Shown one piece after another: positions 26,963 through 35,476 of a stretch of DNA of 64,000 nucleotides (the stretch's first letter is position 1; each line of letters opens with the position of its first letter). The notes beneath the pieces were generated by a model. It worked only from the letters and a program-made list of their open reading frames with translations. It did no database searches and was not told the origin of the DNA. The stretch is taken from positions 310,001 through 374,000 of the forward strand of contig JAGYIQ010000006.1 in NCBI GenBank assembly GCA_018402565.1, given 5' to 3'. A program made the translations under genes and the position numbers. This DNA is from Pirellulaceae bacterium. Lineage in GTDB: Bacteria; Planctomycetota; Planctomycetia; Pirellulales; Pirellulaceae.

Positions 26963-27508
26963 ATGATGAATCGATGGATCGGGGAGGCGACCGCCGCCGG
27001 GGCTGCTGCGCGAATGAACGCGAGTTGGATCGGCGGTTTGGCTCTGGCTTGCTTGCTGATGGTGGGTTGCGGTAGCCAGCCCACGACCTTTGCCGTGAAG
27101 GGCAAAGTCGTTTATGCCGATGGCACGCCCGTCCGGTTTGGAGACATCGAGACCTTGGCGGTCGATCAGCGCGTCAATGCTCGTGGCAAGATTCAAGCCG
27201 ACGGCTCTTTCACTTTGACCACTTACCAAGCCAACGACGGCGCGTTGCCGGGCGAGCATCAGGCGGTCATTATCCAGACGACCTCGATTCCGTTGGCGGC
27301 CGCTGCGAAAATGCCACCGGTCAAACACGCGCACGGCAATGACATCGCTCCGAAGTATCGCAGTTACTCGACGAGCGGGCTCCGCTTCACGGTCGAGCCC
27401 ACTGGCGCGAACGAGGTGACGCTGGTGATCGACGAATTCACGGCCGGTGACTATGAAGAACCCAGCGAATCGGCGGATGAGGTGACGGACGCAGCGGCCA
27501 AACAATGA
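26963..27508 (+). CDS. Small lipoprotein paired with DUF1559 protein
   Basis: 181 residues. The hydrophobic N-terminus IGGLALACLLMVGCGS ends in a lipobox-like VGC, so lipid anchoring is likely. The mature part begins with a short beta-sandwich-like KGKVVYADGTPVRFGDIETL motif, typical of carboxypeptidase-regulatory-like small planctomycete lipoproteins. AAGGGAAG lies ahead of the ATG pair at 26963/26966. Genes of this type routinely follow DUF1559 genes; their role is unknown. Confidence 0.85.
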   Translation: MMNRWIGEATAAGAAARMNASWIGGLALACLLMVGCGSQPTTFAVKGKVVYADGTPVRFGDIETLAVDQRVNARGKIQADGSFTLTTYQANDGALPGEHQAVIIQTTSIPLAAAAKMPPVKHAHGNDIAPKYRSYSTSGLRFTVEPTGANEVTLVIDEFTAGDYEEPSESADEVTDAAAKQ

Positions 27509-27642
27509 GCCGCCGCCGGGTGATCGCTGCTGAATGGAACGGCACGTTAGAGAGTTAAACGCCGCGGGCAATTGGCGGCAGAGTTGCGATGCAAAATAAC
27601 TTCGTCGGTTGGGTGTGAGTCGCTGAAGTAGGGAGACTTGGT

Positions 27643-28968
27643 TTGGACCGTTGGCGACTTATCCAGGCCTTTTGGATCAATCTCAAGCGTCTGCTGAGCA
27701 CTGGCAACCAGGACTTTTGTCCTGGCGTGAACCGATACGTCTATTGGTTAAAGCGACCGATCGGGTGGTTGTTGACAGCAGCGGCGGCCGCGGCTTTGGT
27801 CGGCGTCTCGGTCGGACCGCAGGGCTGGGTGGTATTCAGCGTGATCATGGCGGTCATCATCCTGGGTGTGGCTTGGCCAGCGGTGCAGATGTGGGCCAGT
27901 CACGCCAGCTTGGGGGTGTCGCAGTCGCGAGGCATGGAGGGTCAGTCGCTCCGTGTCACCCTGCGGATCACCAATCACCTGCCCTTTCCGCTGTGGGGAC
28001 TGATGATCGGGGAACGTTTCTTGCAGGATTCCCACTCGAGCGATTCGTCCGCAGCGGAGGACGCCGGCTCTGCGGATACGATGGCGGCCTTGGCTCGGGT
28101 GCCCGCTTGGTCGATCACAGAGTTTCATTGGGATTTCGCTCCGCAGCACCGCGGCCACTTCCCACGCTCGGGAGCCCGATTGGCCACTGGATTTCCCTTT
28201 GGTGTGTGGCAATCGAGTCGCTGGATCAACTGCGAGCAAACGGCGACCGTGTGGCCCCATGTGCCGCAACTTCGGGATACCTTGGCGATAAAACAATTGC
28301 AGGCGGTGGGCGAACAAGCCTACGAGGACCGAGCGGGCGAGGAAGGCGATTTCTTGGGACTCCGCGCTTACCGTGATGGTGATGCCCTGCGGAAAATCCA
28401 TTGGCCGCAGACCGTGCGTTCCGGGAACTTGGTGGTTCGCGAATCAGAAAAAGCGGTCAATCGCCAGCTGACTGTCCTGGTCGATGTCGCTGACTTGACC
28501 GGACCGCCCCAGTCGCGTGGGTTGTCGAACATTACTATCAGCAGAACGCTGGGGGCAGCACGTGAATCCGAAGCGGAGGGGCGACTGCGTGTCGCCTTGA
28601 GTTTGACCGAAACGCTGTGGAACTTGGGCTTCAGTGTCCGGCTGCAGTTGGGGTATCAAACCTGGGAGGCCAGTAGCGATCGACGGAGCGTGCAGTCCCT
28701 GATGGACGCGTTGGCAGAGTGGTCCTGGCCCCAGTTCTTCGACCGCTGGCAGGCCCGTCGAACGATCAATCTGCGTCCGGATTTTGTGGTCGGCGGTTGG
28801 GAAGCTTGGCATCAAGACTCCGGGGTCGTGCGGCAATCAGAACCTGCGCAAGGGATGATCTTCGTACACCGGGATCATGATTATCGTCGCGGTGTGCTCC
28901 GCTTGGTCGATTGTTGTTCGCCGAAGTTCGGTGTACCGTGTTGGCAGACGATCGAGGAGCTGCGATGA
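27643..28968 (+). CDS. DUF58 domain protein
   Basis: 441 residues from a TTG at 27643 with AGGGAG seven bases upstream. Two hydrophobic segments (GWLLTAAAAAALVGVSVG and VVFSVIMAVIILGVAWPAVQ) precede a periplasmic or cytosolic beta domain. The DUF58 hallmark is FLGLRAYRDGDALRKIHWPQ followed by RSGNLVVRESEK. DUF58 proteins commonly accompany MoxR ATPases and transglutaminase-like membrane proteins. Here the next gene is such a transglutaminase and overlaps by ATGA, implying translational coupling. No MoxR gene is adjacent in the window. Confidence 0.9.
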   Translation: MDRWRLIQAFWINLKRLLSTGNQDFCPGVNRYVYWLKRPIGWLLTAAAAAALVGVSVGPQGWVVFSVIMAVIILGVAWPAVQMWASHASLGVSQSRGMEGQSLRVTLRITNHLPFPLWGLMIGERFLQDSHSSDSSAAEDAGSADTMAALARVPAWSITEFHWDFAPQHRGHFPRSGARLATGFPFGVWQSSRWINCEQTATVWPHVPQLRDTLAIKQLQAVGEQAYEDRAGEEGDFLGLRAYRDGDALRKIHWPQTVRSGNLVVRESEKAVNRQLTVLVDVADLTGPPQSRGLSNITISRTLGAARESEAEGRLRVALSLTETLWNLGFSVRLQLGYQTWEASSDRRSVQSLMDALAEWSWPQFFDRWQARRTINLRPDFVVGGWEAWHQDSGVVRQSEPAQGMIFVHRDHDYRRGVLRLVDCCSPKFGVPCWQTIEELR

Positions 28969-31463
28969 ATCTGACACGGCACTATTGGCGAGCGCTAGGC
29001 GGCAACATCAACCCGAACGACGGGGCCGATACGCCTGGGGCCGATGATCCGAGCCACCTTCGGCCAACGGGCTCTAGCAGCGATGGCCAACCGTCTATCT
29101 CACGTGTGGTCGGCTTGCCCGAGAATTGGAGCGGCACGGCCCTGGTCGTGATCCTCAGCCTATTGGTCCTACAGGCCGCTCGATGGTCGATCTACATTCA
29201 CCCGCAGTTTTTTTTCACCAAGCCGCTAGTCGTCCTGGCTGGCTGGGCACTGTTCGTGTGGGTTTGGTGTCGTGCAGCGAGAACGCGATTCACAAGCGGG
29301 CAGGCCGAGTCCTTCAACCTCTCAGCGACCTGGCGTGTGTCTGTGGTCGCGACCGGAGCCTTGTTATTGTTTGCCGGTCCGATCGTGGAGTGGATTCACC
29401 GCCGCTTTCAAGTGGGCGATCCGCCCGAGTTCCTCGCTTTCGATGTGGTTCTGTCGGCCGCCATGTTGCTGACCGTCGCCCCGCAACGTCGTTGGCGACA
29501 GGCCGCGCTCGTCACCAGCGCGTTCGCTGCCTTGATGGTCACCTTTGCCAAACCCGATCCCGCCGTGTATGGCTTGGTGGTCCTGTTTGGCGTGGTCGGA
29601 CTGTGGCGGATGATGACGACCTACTGGGAGGGCATCGAGAGCAAAGCCATCGGTAGCAGCAGCCGACAACTGCCCTTTCGCTTCTCGATTTTGGGAATGA
29701 CCGTCATCATTATGTTGCTGTTGGCAGTGGCTGCGACGGCGTTGAAGCGTGACGCGTTGGGTTGGACATCGAGCTGGAGTTTTTTCTCGGGCGGCGATCA
29801 GTGGAGCGACCCTTACGCGACCGGCGGCGTGGGAGACGGTGAGAATCTCGTCGCGGCGACCAAATCGGCTCAATCCGAGGGGCCCATCGACAGCGACATG
29901 TTCATCGAGTCCAAGAAACGTTCGCTGTACGATGTGATTGCGGATCTCAATGGCGAGAAGAAGCCGACCCCACGCACAGAGACTAGCCAAGCGGTGGGCA
30001 TTCGCACCGAGAATTATTTACACAATCACGGCCGCTTGGCGAAAGTCCAGAAGAACAGCTCATCGTTTCAGACCACGCGCACGTCCCAAGTCAAAGACCG
30101 ACCCAAACCCGACGACGCCTTGTCCGACGCCCTGCTGTTGGTCACGGGCGAAGCGCCCACGCATCTGACGTTAGAGACCTTCGACTTGTTCGACGGAGAA
30201 ACTTGGTTCCAGTCGGAAGTCGGTGGCCGCCGAACAATGTGGGGTTTGCTACCTGGGGATAACAACGAGTGGTACTGTTTCAAACGGGCCGACTCGCGCG
30301 GGGTACTCTATGGCTTTAAAAACTACCAGGTCGCGTTTGTGCATTTGGAAAGCGAGCGAATTCCGCTGCCACCTTTGACGGAAGCATGGTCGATCGGCCA
30401 CGTCAACCAACCGCGGTTCTACCGTCCCACCCTCGACGATGCCTTGGAGATGACACTGGGGAATACAATCCCGGAGTTCACTCTGGTGCGATTAGTCAGT
30501 CGTGGCTTTCGCTTGAAGAACCTACCCGAACGTAACTTTTGGCGTCAAGCCTTGGTCCCTCGAAATCGTCGGCCGGAAGCGATGGAGTCGATCGCGGAAG
30601 AGCCGATTCCGGAGTTGGAACTGCCGATCGACGACGCTGGCACTCGGACGGTGGCTCAATTGGCCCAGGCTTGGTGCGCCGACGCCAACCCAGGTTGGGA
30701 ACGTGTGGAACGAATCGTGAAGGGGCTGCGAACCGAGTTCAGTGTCGCGACGGTGCCCGATTCGTCCCTGGAGCAGTTCCTCGCAGACCGCCGCGGGCCC
30801 GATTACTTGTTTGCAACCGCAGCCGTTTTGGCGTTTCGTTCGCAGGGCATTCCCGCTCGCATGGTTTCTGGCTTTTATGTGGATCCAAAGAACTGGGACT
30901 CCAAAACGGGCAAGACTGCCGTCGGTCCGCCAGACGCGCATTTCTGGGCGGAAGTCCATGTCGGCGATGGGAACTGGATCCCGGTCGAACCGACGCCGGG
31001 TTATCAGCCCCCGGCCGAATCGCTCAGTTGGTTGGATCACTTGGTCCAGGGCACTCTGGCTGCGGTCGCTTGGTGCCTGGCCCATTGGCCTTGGGCTTTG
31101 AGCGGCCTGGCCGTGACCGTTGCACTGGTGCTGCTGCGGCGGCGTCTGTGGTCAGCCCTCTCATGGTTGCGTTGGCAGGCTACCTTGACCCTCCGCCCGC
31201 AACACGCGGTACTGGCAACCCTGCGGGTACTCGAACGAGCCGCACGTGAACAAGGACGGCCGCGGCCTCATCACGTGCCTGTCGCCACTTGGCTGCGATC
31301 CGCGTTCCCAACCACCGACGCCACCCGCAGCCTGGTGGCGTCTTACTTAGATCGTCTGCATCAACAACGCTACGACCAGCCCGATGAAGGGGTGGAGGCA
31401 CGGCGATCGGACGCGGATTTGTGTCGACAGTTAGTTCAAGTGGTTCGACTGCCCCAGCGATAA
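28965..31463 (+). CDS. Membrane protein with transglutaminase-like domain (TgpA-like), catalytic Cys apparently absent
   Basis: 832 residues from the ATG at 28965, which overlaps the DUF58 stop (ATGA). Several membrane helices occupy roughly residues 50-260 and another lies near residue 700 (TLAAVAWCLAHWPWALSGLA). The transglutaminase-like core runs FLADRRGPDYLFATAAVLAF then RSQGIPARMVSGFY, DAHFWAEVHVGDGNWIPVEP and TPGYQPP. In TgpA-type sequences the RRG is followed by x-Cys. Here the aligned residue is Asp, and the usual DPT is EPT; the His is kept. It may be inactive or chemically altered. A C-terminal ~100 residues resemble DUF4129-like tails. Confidence 0.82.
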   Translation: MNLTRHYWRALGGNINPNDGADTPGADDPSHLRPTGSSSDGQPSISRVVGLPENWSGTALVVILSLLVLQAARWSIYIHPQFFFTKPLVVLAGWALFVWVWCRAARTRFTSGQAESFNLSATWRVSVVATGALLLFAGPIVEWIHRRFQVGDPPEFLAFDVVLSAAMLLTVAPQRRWRQAALVTSAFAALMVTFAKPDPAVYGLVVLFGVVGLWRMMTTYWEGIESKAIGSSSRQLPFRFSILGMTVIIMLLLAVAATALKRDALGWTSSWSFFSGGDQWSDPYATGGVGDGENLVAATKSAQSEGPIDSDMFIESKKRSLYDVIADLNGEKKPTPRTETSQAVGIRTENYLHNHGRLAKVQKNSSSFQTTRTSQVKDRPKPDDALSDALLLVTGEAPTHLTLETFDLFDGETWFQSEVGGRRTMWGLLPGDNNEWYCFKRADSRGVLYGFKNYQVAFVHLESERIPLPPLTEAWSIGHVNQPRFYRPTLDDALEMTLGNTIPEFTLVRLVSRGFRLKNLPERNFWRQALVPRNRRPEAMESIAEEPIPELELPIDDAGTRTVAQLAQAWCADANPGWERVERIVKGLRTEFSVATVPDSSLEQFLADRRGPDYLFATAAVLAFRSQGIPARMVSGFYVDPKNWDSKTGKTAVGPPDAHFWAEVHVGDGNWIPVEPTPGYQPPAESLSWLDHLVQGTLAAVAWCLAHWPWALSGLAVTVALVLLRRRLWSALSWLRWQATLTLRPQHAVLATLRVLERAAREQGRPRPHHVPVATWLRSAFPTTDATRSLVASYLDRLHQQRYDQPDEGVEARRSDADLCRQLVQVVRLPQR

Positions 31464-31548
31464 CCGCCGACCAGCGTTAACCACCGACCAGCGGCCGTTC
31501 ACGTACGCATGCGAACACAGCATGCTAACACAGCATGCGGAGTCCGTG

Positions 31549-32535
31549 TCACAGTCGCAACAGAGAGCGAACGTAATCCAGGACGGTGGTTTGGACCGTC
31601 TCCAACGGTAGGTCCTGGAAGGCGCCTGCGGCGGCTTTGTGTCCACCGCCCTTGAATTGTCCGGCCACCTCGTTGCAATTGATCGCGCAGCGACTGCGGA
31701 AGCTGATCTTCACGCCACCCGTTTTTTGTTCGACAAAGATCACAGCGAACTCGGTACCGCGAATCGACAGGGCCAAGTTGATCAGATCTTCCGTGTCCGA
31801 GGGCAGAGCACCGGTTTGCGTGAAGTCCTCTTGTTTGATCCACGTGTGTACCAAGCGGCCCTCCAGTTCCGTTTGCACGCGGGCCAAGACCACGCCCCGC
31901 AAACGGATCCGCCCCACGGTTTCCTGTTCGTGAATCTGCCCGTAAATCCAACTGGGACTGGCCCCTGCCTCGATCAAAGCCGCGGCTGTCCGATAACATT
32001 CCGCACTGGCTGAAGGGAAGCGAAACCAGCCGGTGTCGGTGGCCATGGCCGCATACAGCGGGGTGGCGATCTCGGGAGTCAGTTGGCACCCCAGTTCCGC
32101 GGCGGCACGCGTTAAGATAGCGCCGGTGGCCTCAGCGTTGCGATCCTTGAACAGCTCGGCCCCCAAGTCATCTTCCCCCTGATGATGATCGACCACGATA
32201 CGCGGGACGCCGCTCTCTTTGATCCAGTCGCCAACCGGACCCAGTTGGATCCAGGCGCTCGTGTCGAGAATGATCACCAAGTCGCAGTCGGCCAAGGCCT
32301 CACGCGTGATGCTGACATCGATGGCCAGCAGTTTCTTGTCAGGATCCAGGAACTCCAGATTGGGCGGCGTGACTTGTCCGTTGACGATCCGCACTCGTTT
32401 GCCCATCTGCTCCAACAGCCCTGCCATACCCAACTCACTACCCAAGGCATCACAATCCGGTCGAATGTGGCTGGTCAATACGATGTTCTGAGCCTGGGCA
32501 ACGACTTCCTTAAACCGCGACCACTGGATTGTCAT
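31549..32535 (-). CDS. nrnA: DHH/DHHA1 phosphoesterase, NrnA-like oligoribonuclease/pAp phosphatase
   Basis: 328 residues from the ATG at 32535 (GAAGGTG seven bases before). NrnA degrades short RNA oligonucleotides and dephosphorylates pAp. The metal-binding motifs are TSHIRPDCDALGSELG, the DTSAW aspartate, IVVDHHQGEDD and ATDTGWFRF. The C-terminal DHHA1 domain ends with the FKGGGHKAAAGA loop. It lies downstream of ribF on the same strand, as in the ribF/nrnA/rpsO/pnp neighbourhood of many bacteria, which supports a role in RNA turnover. Confidence 0.93.
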   Translation of the reverse strand: MTIQWSRFKEVVAQAQNIVLTSHIRPDCDALGSELGMAGLLEQMGKRVRIVNGQVTPPNLEFLDPDKKLLAIDVSITREALADCDLVIILDTSAWIQLGPVGDWIKESGVPRIVVDHHQGEDDLGAELFKDRNAEATGAILTRAAAELGCQLTPEIATPLYAAMATDTGWFRFPSASAECYRTAAALIEAGASPSWIYGQIHEQETVGRIRLRGVVLARVQTELEGRLVHTWIKQEDFTQTGALPSDTEDLINLALSIRGTEFAVIFVEQKTGGVKISFRSRCAINCNEVAGQFKGGGHKAAAGAFQDLPLETVQTTVLDYVRSLLRL

Positions 32536-32621
32536 GCTGTTCACCTTCTTTGAAATTTTCCGTTTAAAAAAACGCGTCCCTCCAGCGGTGCGCCATCGAC
32601 CACCGCTCAACGGACACGCCG

Positions 32622-33644
32622 TCAACTCGACGCGCCGTTCCGACCATTGAGTTCGGCTCGCGACCAGGCACGGACGGACTCCAGATCCGCTCCGATTTGG
32701 CAGCACAACGCGTCCACCGAGTCGTAACGTTGAATGTCCCGCAGACGTCGCTGCAAGTCAAAACTGAGGACTCTTCCGTACAAGTCTTGATTGAAGTCCA
32801 ATACATGTGCTTCCGCTCGACTGGGCAGGTTCCCGAACGTCAACGGAGCACCGATGTGCAAGGCCACAGCGTAGGGTCGTCCGTCCAGACGCGTCGTTGC
32901 AATGTAGACGCCCTCTTTGGGCAACATCGTGGCAATACTGTCCAAGTTGGCGGTCGGGAACCCCAAGGTTCGGCCGCGTCCGTCTCCGGACACCACCTGG
33001 CCGGTTACGCGATAGGGCGCACCCAAGGCGGCATTGGCCTGCTCGATCTCGCCTGCCCGCAGCCAATGTCGGATACGACTGCTGGAGATCATCCGTCCAC
33101 CGACTTCTTCCGGCACCACGATCTGCGATTCGATTCGATGCTGCAGACACAACTCCTGCAGCTTCTGTATGTCGCCTTGCCGATCTTTGCCAAAGAAGAA
33201 GTTTGGTCCCTCCACGACTTTCGCCGCGGACAACGCCTGCACCAAGACTCGCTGAAAGAACTGCCGATAATCCCAATCCAACAGCGTCTGCTCAACGTGA
33301 CACACCACCATCACATCGATGCCGCAGTCGGCCAAGCGCCGCGCCCGCTCGGGCAACGTGGTGAGTGCCGGCGGAGCATGTTCAGGTTGCAAAATAGCCA
33401 AGGGATGTGGATCGAACGTCAACACCACGCTGGGGCGCCCCGCGGCTTCGGCCCACCGAGCGGCATGACGCAGCAGCACTTGATGGCCTCGATGAACGCC
33501 GTCAAAGTTCCCAACCGTTACGCAGCCCCCGCGCAACCGAGCCGGGAAGTCCTGCCAGCTCCCGACGACTTCAATGGTACCTTGTAGCGAACGATTCAAC
33601 TCCAACCCGTCCTTTATTGTCGTATGGCAAACAAACTCAGGCAC
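32622..33644 (-). CDS. ribF: Bifunctional riboflavin kinase/FAD synthetase
   Basis: About 340 residues from a GTG at 33644; a TTG 36 bases downstream with AAAGGA before it is an alternative start. The FAD synthetase half shows VTVGNFDGVHRGHQVLLRHA and the SSSRIRHWL loop. The riboflavin kinase half shows GDGRGRTLGFPTANLD, GVYIATTRLDG and HVLDFNQDLYGR. It produces FMN and FAD from riboflavin. It sits between the histidine kinase and nrnA, all on the minus strand. Confidence 0.95.
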   Translation of the reverse strand: MPEFVCHTTIKDGLELNRSLQGTIEVVGSWQDFPARLRGGCVTVGNFDGVHRGHQVLLRHAARWAEAAGRPSVVLTFDPHPLAILQPEHAPPALTTLPERARRLADCGIDVMVVCHVEQTLLDWDYRQFFQRVLVQALSAAKVVEGPNFFFGKDRQGDIQKLQELCLQHRIESQIVVPEEVGGRMISSSRIRHWLRAGEIEQANAALGAPYRVTGQVVSGDGRGRTLGFPTANLDSIATMLPKEGVYIATTRLDGRPYAVALHIGAPLTFGNLPSRAEAHVLDFNQDLYGRVLSFDLQRRLRDIQRYDSVDALCCQIGADLESVRAWSRAELNGRNGASS

Positions 33645-33732
33645 AACGCCGACAGGACACCCTGCAGTACGTTCGCCATTGTGACGTTAGGCGGTGCCAT
33701 TCAGTGCAATACCGAGCATCGCGATGCCGTAT

Positions 33733-33868
33733 TGTGCTGCGTGTTGCCCTGTTGTGCGTGTTGCCCTGTTGTGCGTGTTGCCCTGCTGTGCTGTGCTGTG
33801 TATTGCCCTGCTGTGCTGTGTGTTGCCCTGCTGTGCTGTGTGTTGCCCTGTTGTGCTGTGCTGAGTGT
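33733..33868. repeat. Imperfect simple tandem repeat (GTGTTGCCCTGTTGTGCT type)
   Basis: Seven or so units built on TGTTGCCCTG(T/C)TGTGC with variable 17-27-bp period and extra CTGTG dinucleotide-like slippage. It lies between the stop of the histidine kinase gene and the start of ribF. Confidence 0.85.
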
Positions 33869-33886
33869 TGGCGTGACGCGGAGAAC

Positions 33887-34648
33887 TTAGGGAACGGGCA
33901 CCGATGGCACTCGTTTGGGTGTGGGGAACTCCAGTGTAATCTGGGTTCCACGCCCCACTGTACTCTGCACGTTGATGACCCCGCGATGGGCCTCCACAAT
34001 CCGCTTGGCCGTCGGCAACCCCAAACCCGAACCGCCATCCTTCGTCGAGTAAAACGCCGTGAACATTTTTAGCAAAGTCGAATCGTTCATGCCAACCCCC
34101 GTATCGATCAGGTCCAAGGCGATGCCCGACCGCGTCAATCGGGTTCGAGCGACCAATTGCCCTTCTTCCGGCATGGCTTCAATCGCGTTTTTCACTAAGT
34201 TCATCAAGGCGGCTTGTAGGGCGGGTTTGTCCATCATCATCCGCGGCAGTTCCGGATCCAAGTACCGCACAATCTCGATTTGCTGCTGAACACATTGCGA
34301 CTCGTAGAAGTCCAAGACCTCGCTGATCTGTTGATTGAGGTCCGCTGGCCGCAGCTCCAGGGCATTGATACTGGCCAACCGCATGAAGTCCTTCAACAGA
34401 TTCTCCAAGCGGATGCACTGGCGGTTCACAATCACGACCTTTTGCACGGCGCGCCGAGACAGGGGCGAACTCTCGCGGCTGAAGTCCTCCTGCAACATTT
34501 CCATGTGCAGTCGTATCACGCTCAGCGGGTTTTTGATCTCATGGGCCAAAGACCCAGCCAATTCCGCCAACTCGCGATACTCACGCCGCAGTCGCTCCGA
34601 GTCCCACTCCTGGACCACCCGTTCGACCATCTCTTCCTGCTCGTCCAT
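33887..34648 (-). CDS. Sensor-less histidine kinase (NtrB-like catalytic core)
   Basis: 253 residues. A short N-terminal coiled-coil leads into HisKA with His36 in LAHEIKNPLSVIRLHMEML. HATPase follows: N-box ALMNLVKNAIEAM, G1 DTGVGM and G2 GGSGLGLPTAKRI. No transmembrane or PAS sensor domain is present, so it is cytosolic and the signal must come from a partner protein. No response regulator is next to it. GAGGA precedes the ATG at 34648. It lies after the pnp terminator, so read-through or a separate promoter is needed. Confidence 0.92.
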   Translation of the reverse strand: MDEQEEMVERVVQEWDSERLRREYRELAELAGSLAHEIKNPLSVIRLHMEMLQEDFSRESSPLSRRAVQKVVIVNRQCIRLENLLKDFMRLASINALELRPADLNQQISEVLDFYESQCVQQQIEIVRYLDPELPRMMMDKPALQAALMNLVKNAIEAMPEEGQLVARTRLTRSGIALDLIDTGVGMNDSTLLKMFTAFYSTKDGGSGLGLPTAKRIVEAHRGVINVQSTVGRGTQITLEFPTPKRVPSVPVP

Positions 34649-34665
34649 CCTGTTGTCCTCGGATC

Positions 34666-34697
34666 AAAAAAAAGAATCACCCCGCACGAGTCGGGGT
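34666..34697 (-). terminator. Intrinsic terminator downstream of pnp
   Basis: On the minus strand, the stem ACCCCG...CGGGGT (34679-34697) is followed after a few bases by eight T residues (A-run at 34666-34673). It lies after the TAA at 34764 that ends the shifted Gly-rich frame. That fits the pnp transcript including that tail. Confidence 0.85.
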
Positions 34698-34763
34698 AAT
34701 TCCTTGAGATTGACTGCTGTCGATGGATCTTGGGGTCAATTCCCCAAAATCAACACATCAGGC

Positions 34764-35371
34764 TTAGTAGCGACGGCCGCCGCCACCTTGAGATCCGCCA
34801 CCACCCTGGGGGCCGCGACCTCGGCCGCCACCGCCACCACCGGGTCCACCGGGGCCACGTCGGCCGCGGCTTCCACCGCCACCGCCGCCACTGCCGCCAC
34901 TGCCACCGCGAGGTCCACGCCCGCCGCCGCTGTAACCACCGCCGGAGCCGCCAGCGTAGCCACCGCCACCGCCGCCGGCATAACCACCGCCGCCGCCACC
35001 GTAGCCGCGTCGTCCGTCGGAACCCGGTCCGGGTCGACCGCCACGATCAAAGTCTTCCGCTGGCTCGGCATCGTCCAAGGGCTCGTCCAAATCATCGTAG
35101 CCCTCTTCTTCGAAATCATCGTCTTCGAAGTCGTCCTCGAACTCATCGTCCTCGAACTCGTCGATCACTGGTCCTGGAGCCGGAACCGCCTTGGGCGGAG
35201 GACCCGCATTGCGTCCCGCCGAGGCTGGAGCCTCGCCGCGGCCCCGTGGAGCCGGACTGCGTTCCGGTGCCGCCCCGCGTTCCTCGCCGCGACGTGCGTC
35301 ACCACGACCGCGACCTTCGCCGCCGCGACCTTCACCGCCACGACCTTCGCCGCCGCGACCTTCACCGCCGC
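34764..35371 (-). other. Out-of-frame C-terminal extension of pnp (acidic and Gly-rich)
   Basis: If one base at 35372 is removed, the pnp frame continues for about 200 more codons. It contains further GRGGE units, a Pro/Arg-rich linker (SPAPRGRGEAP), a strongly acidic block (EFEDDEFEDDFEDDDFEEE) and a long Gly-rich tail with Tyr and Arg (GGGYAGGG, RGPRGGSGG), ending GGGGRRY. A TAA and a terminator follow at once. Such RGG/acidic tails are typical of RNA-binding proteins, so this looks like a real tail disconnected by an indel and not random sequence. Confidence 0.7.
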
Positions 35372-35476
35372 TGACCTTCACCGCCGCGACCTTCACCGCC
35401 GCGACCTTCGCCGCCGCGACCTTCACCGCCGCGACCTTCACCGCCACGACCTTCGCCGCCACGACCTTCACCGCCG
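35311..35476. repeat. 15-bp coding tandem repeat (GRGGE units), 11 copies, one with an extra base
   Basis: On the plus strand the unit is CGACCTTC(A/G)CCGCC(G/A). Eleven units run from 35311 to 35476. The unit at 35371-35386 is 16 bases because of an additional T at 35372, which shifts the pnp frame to QRR-stop. Confidence 0.93.
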
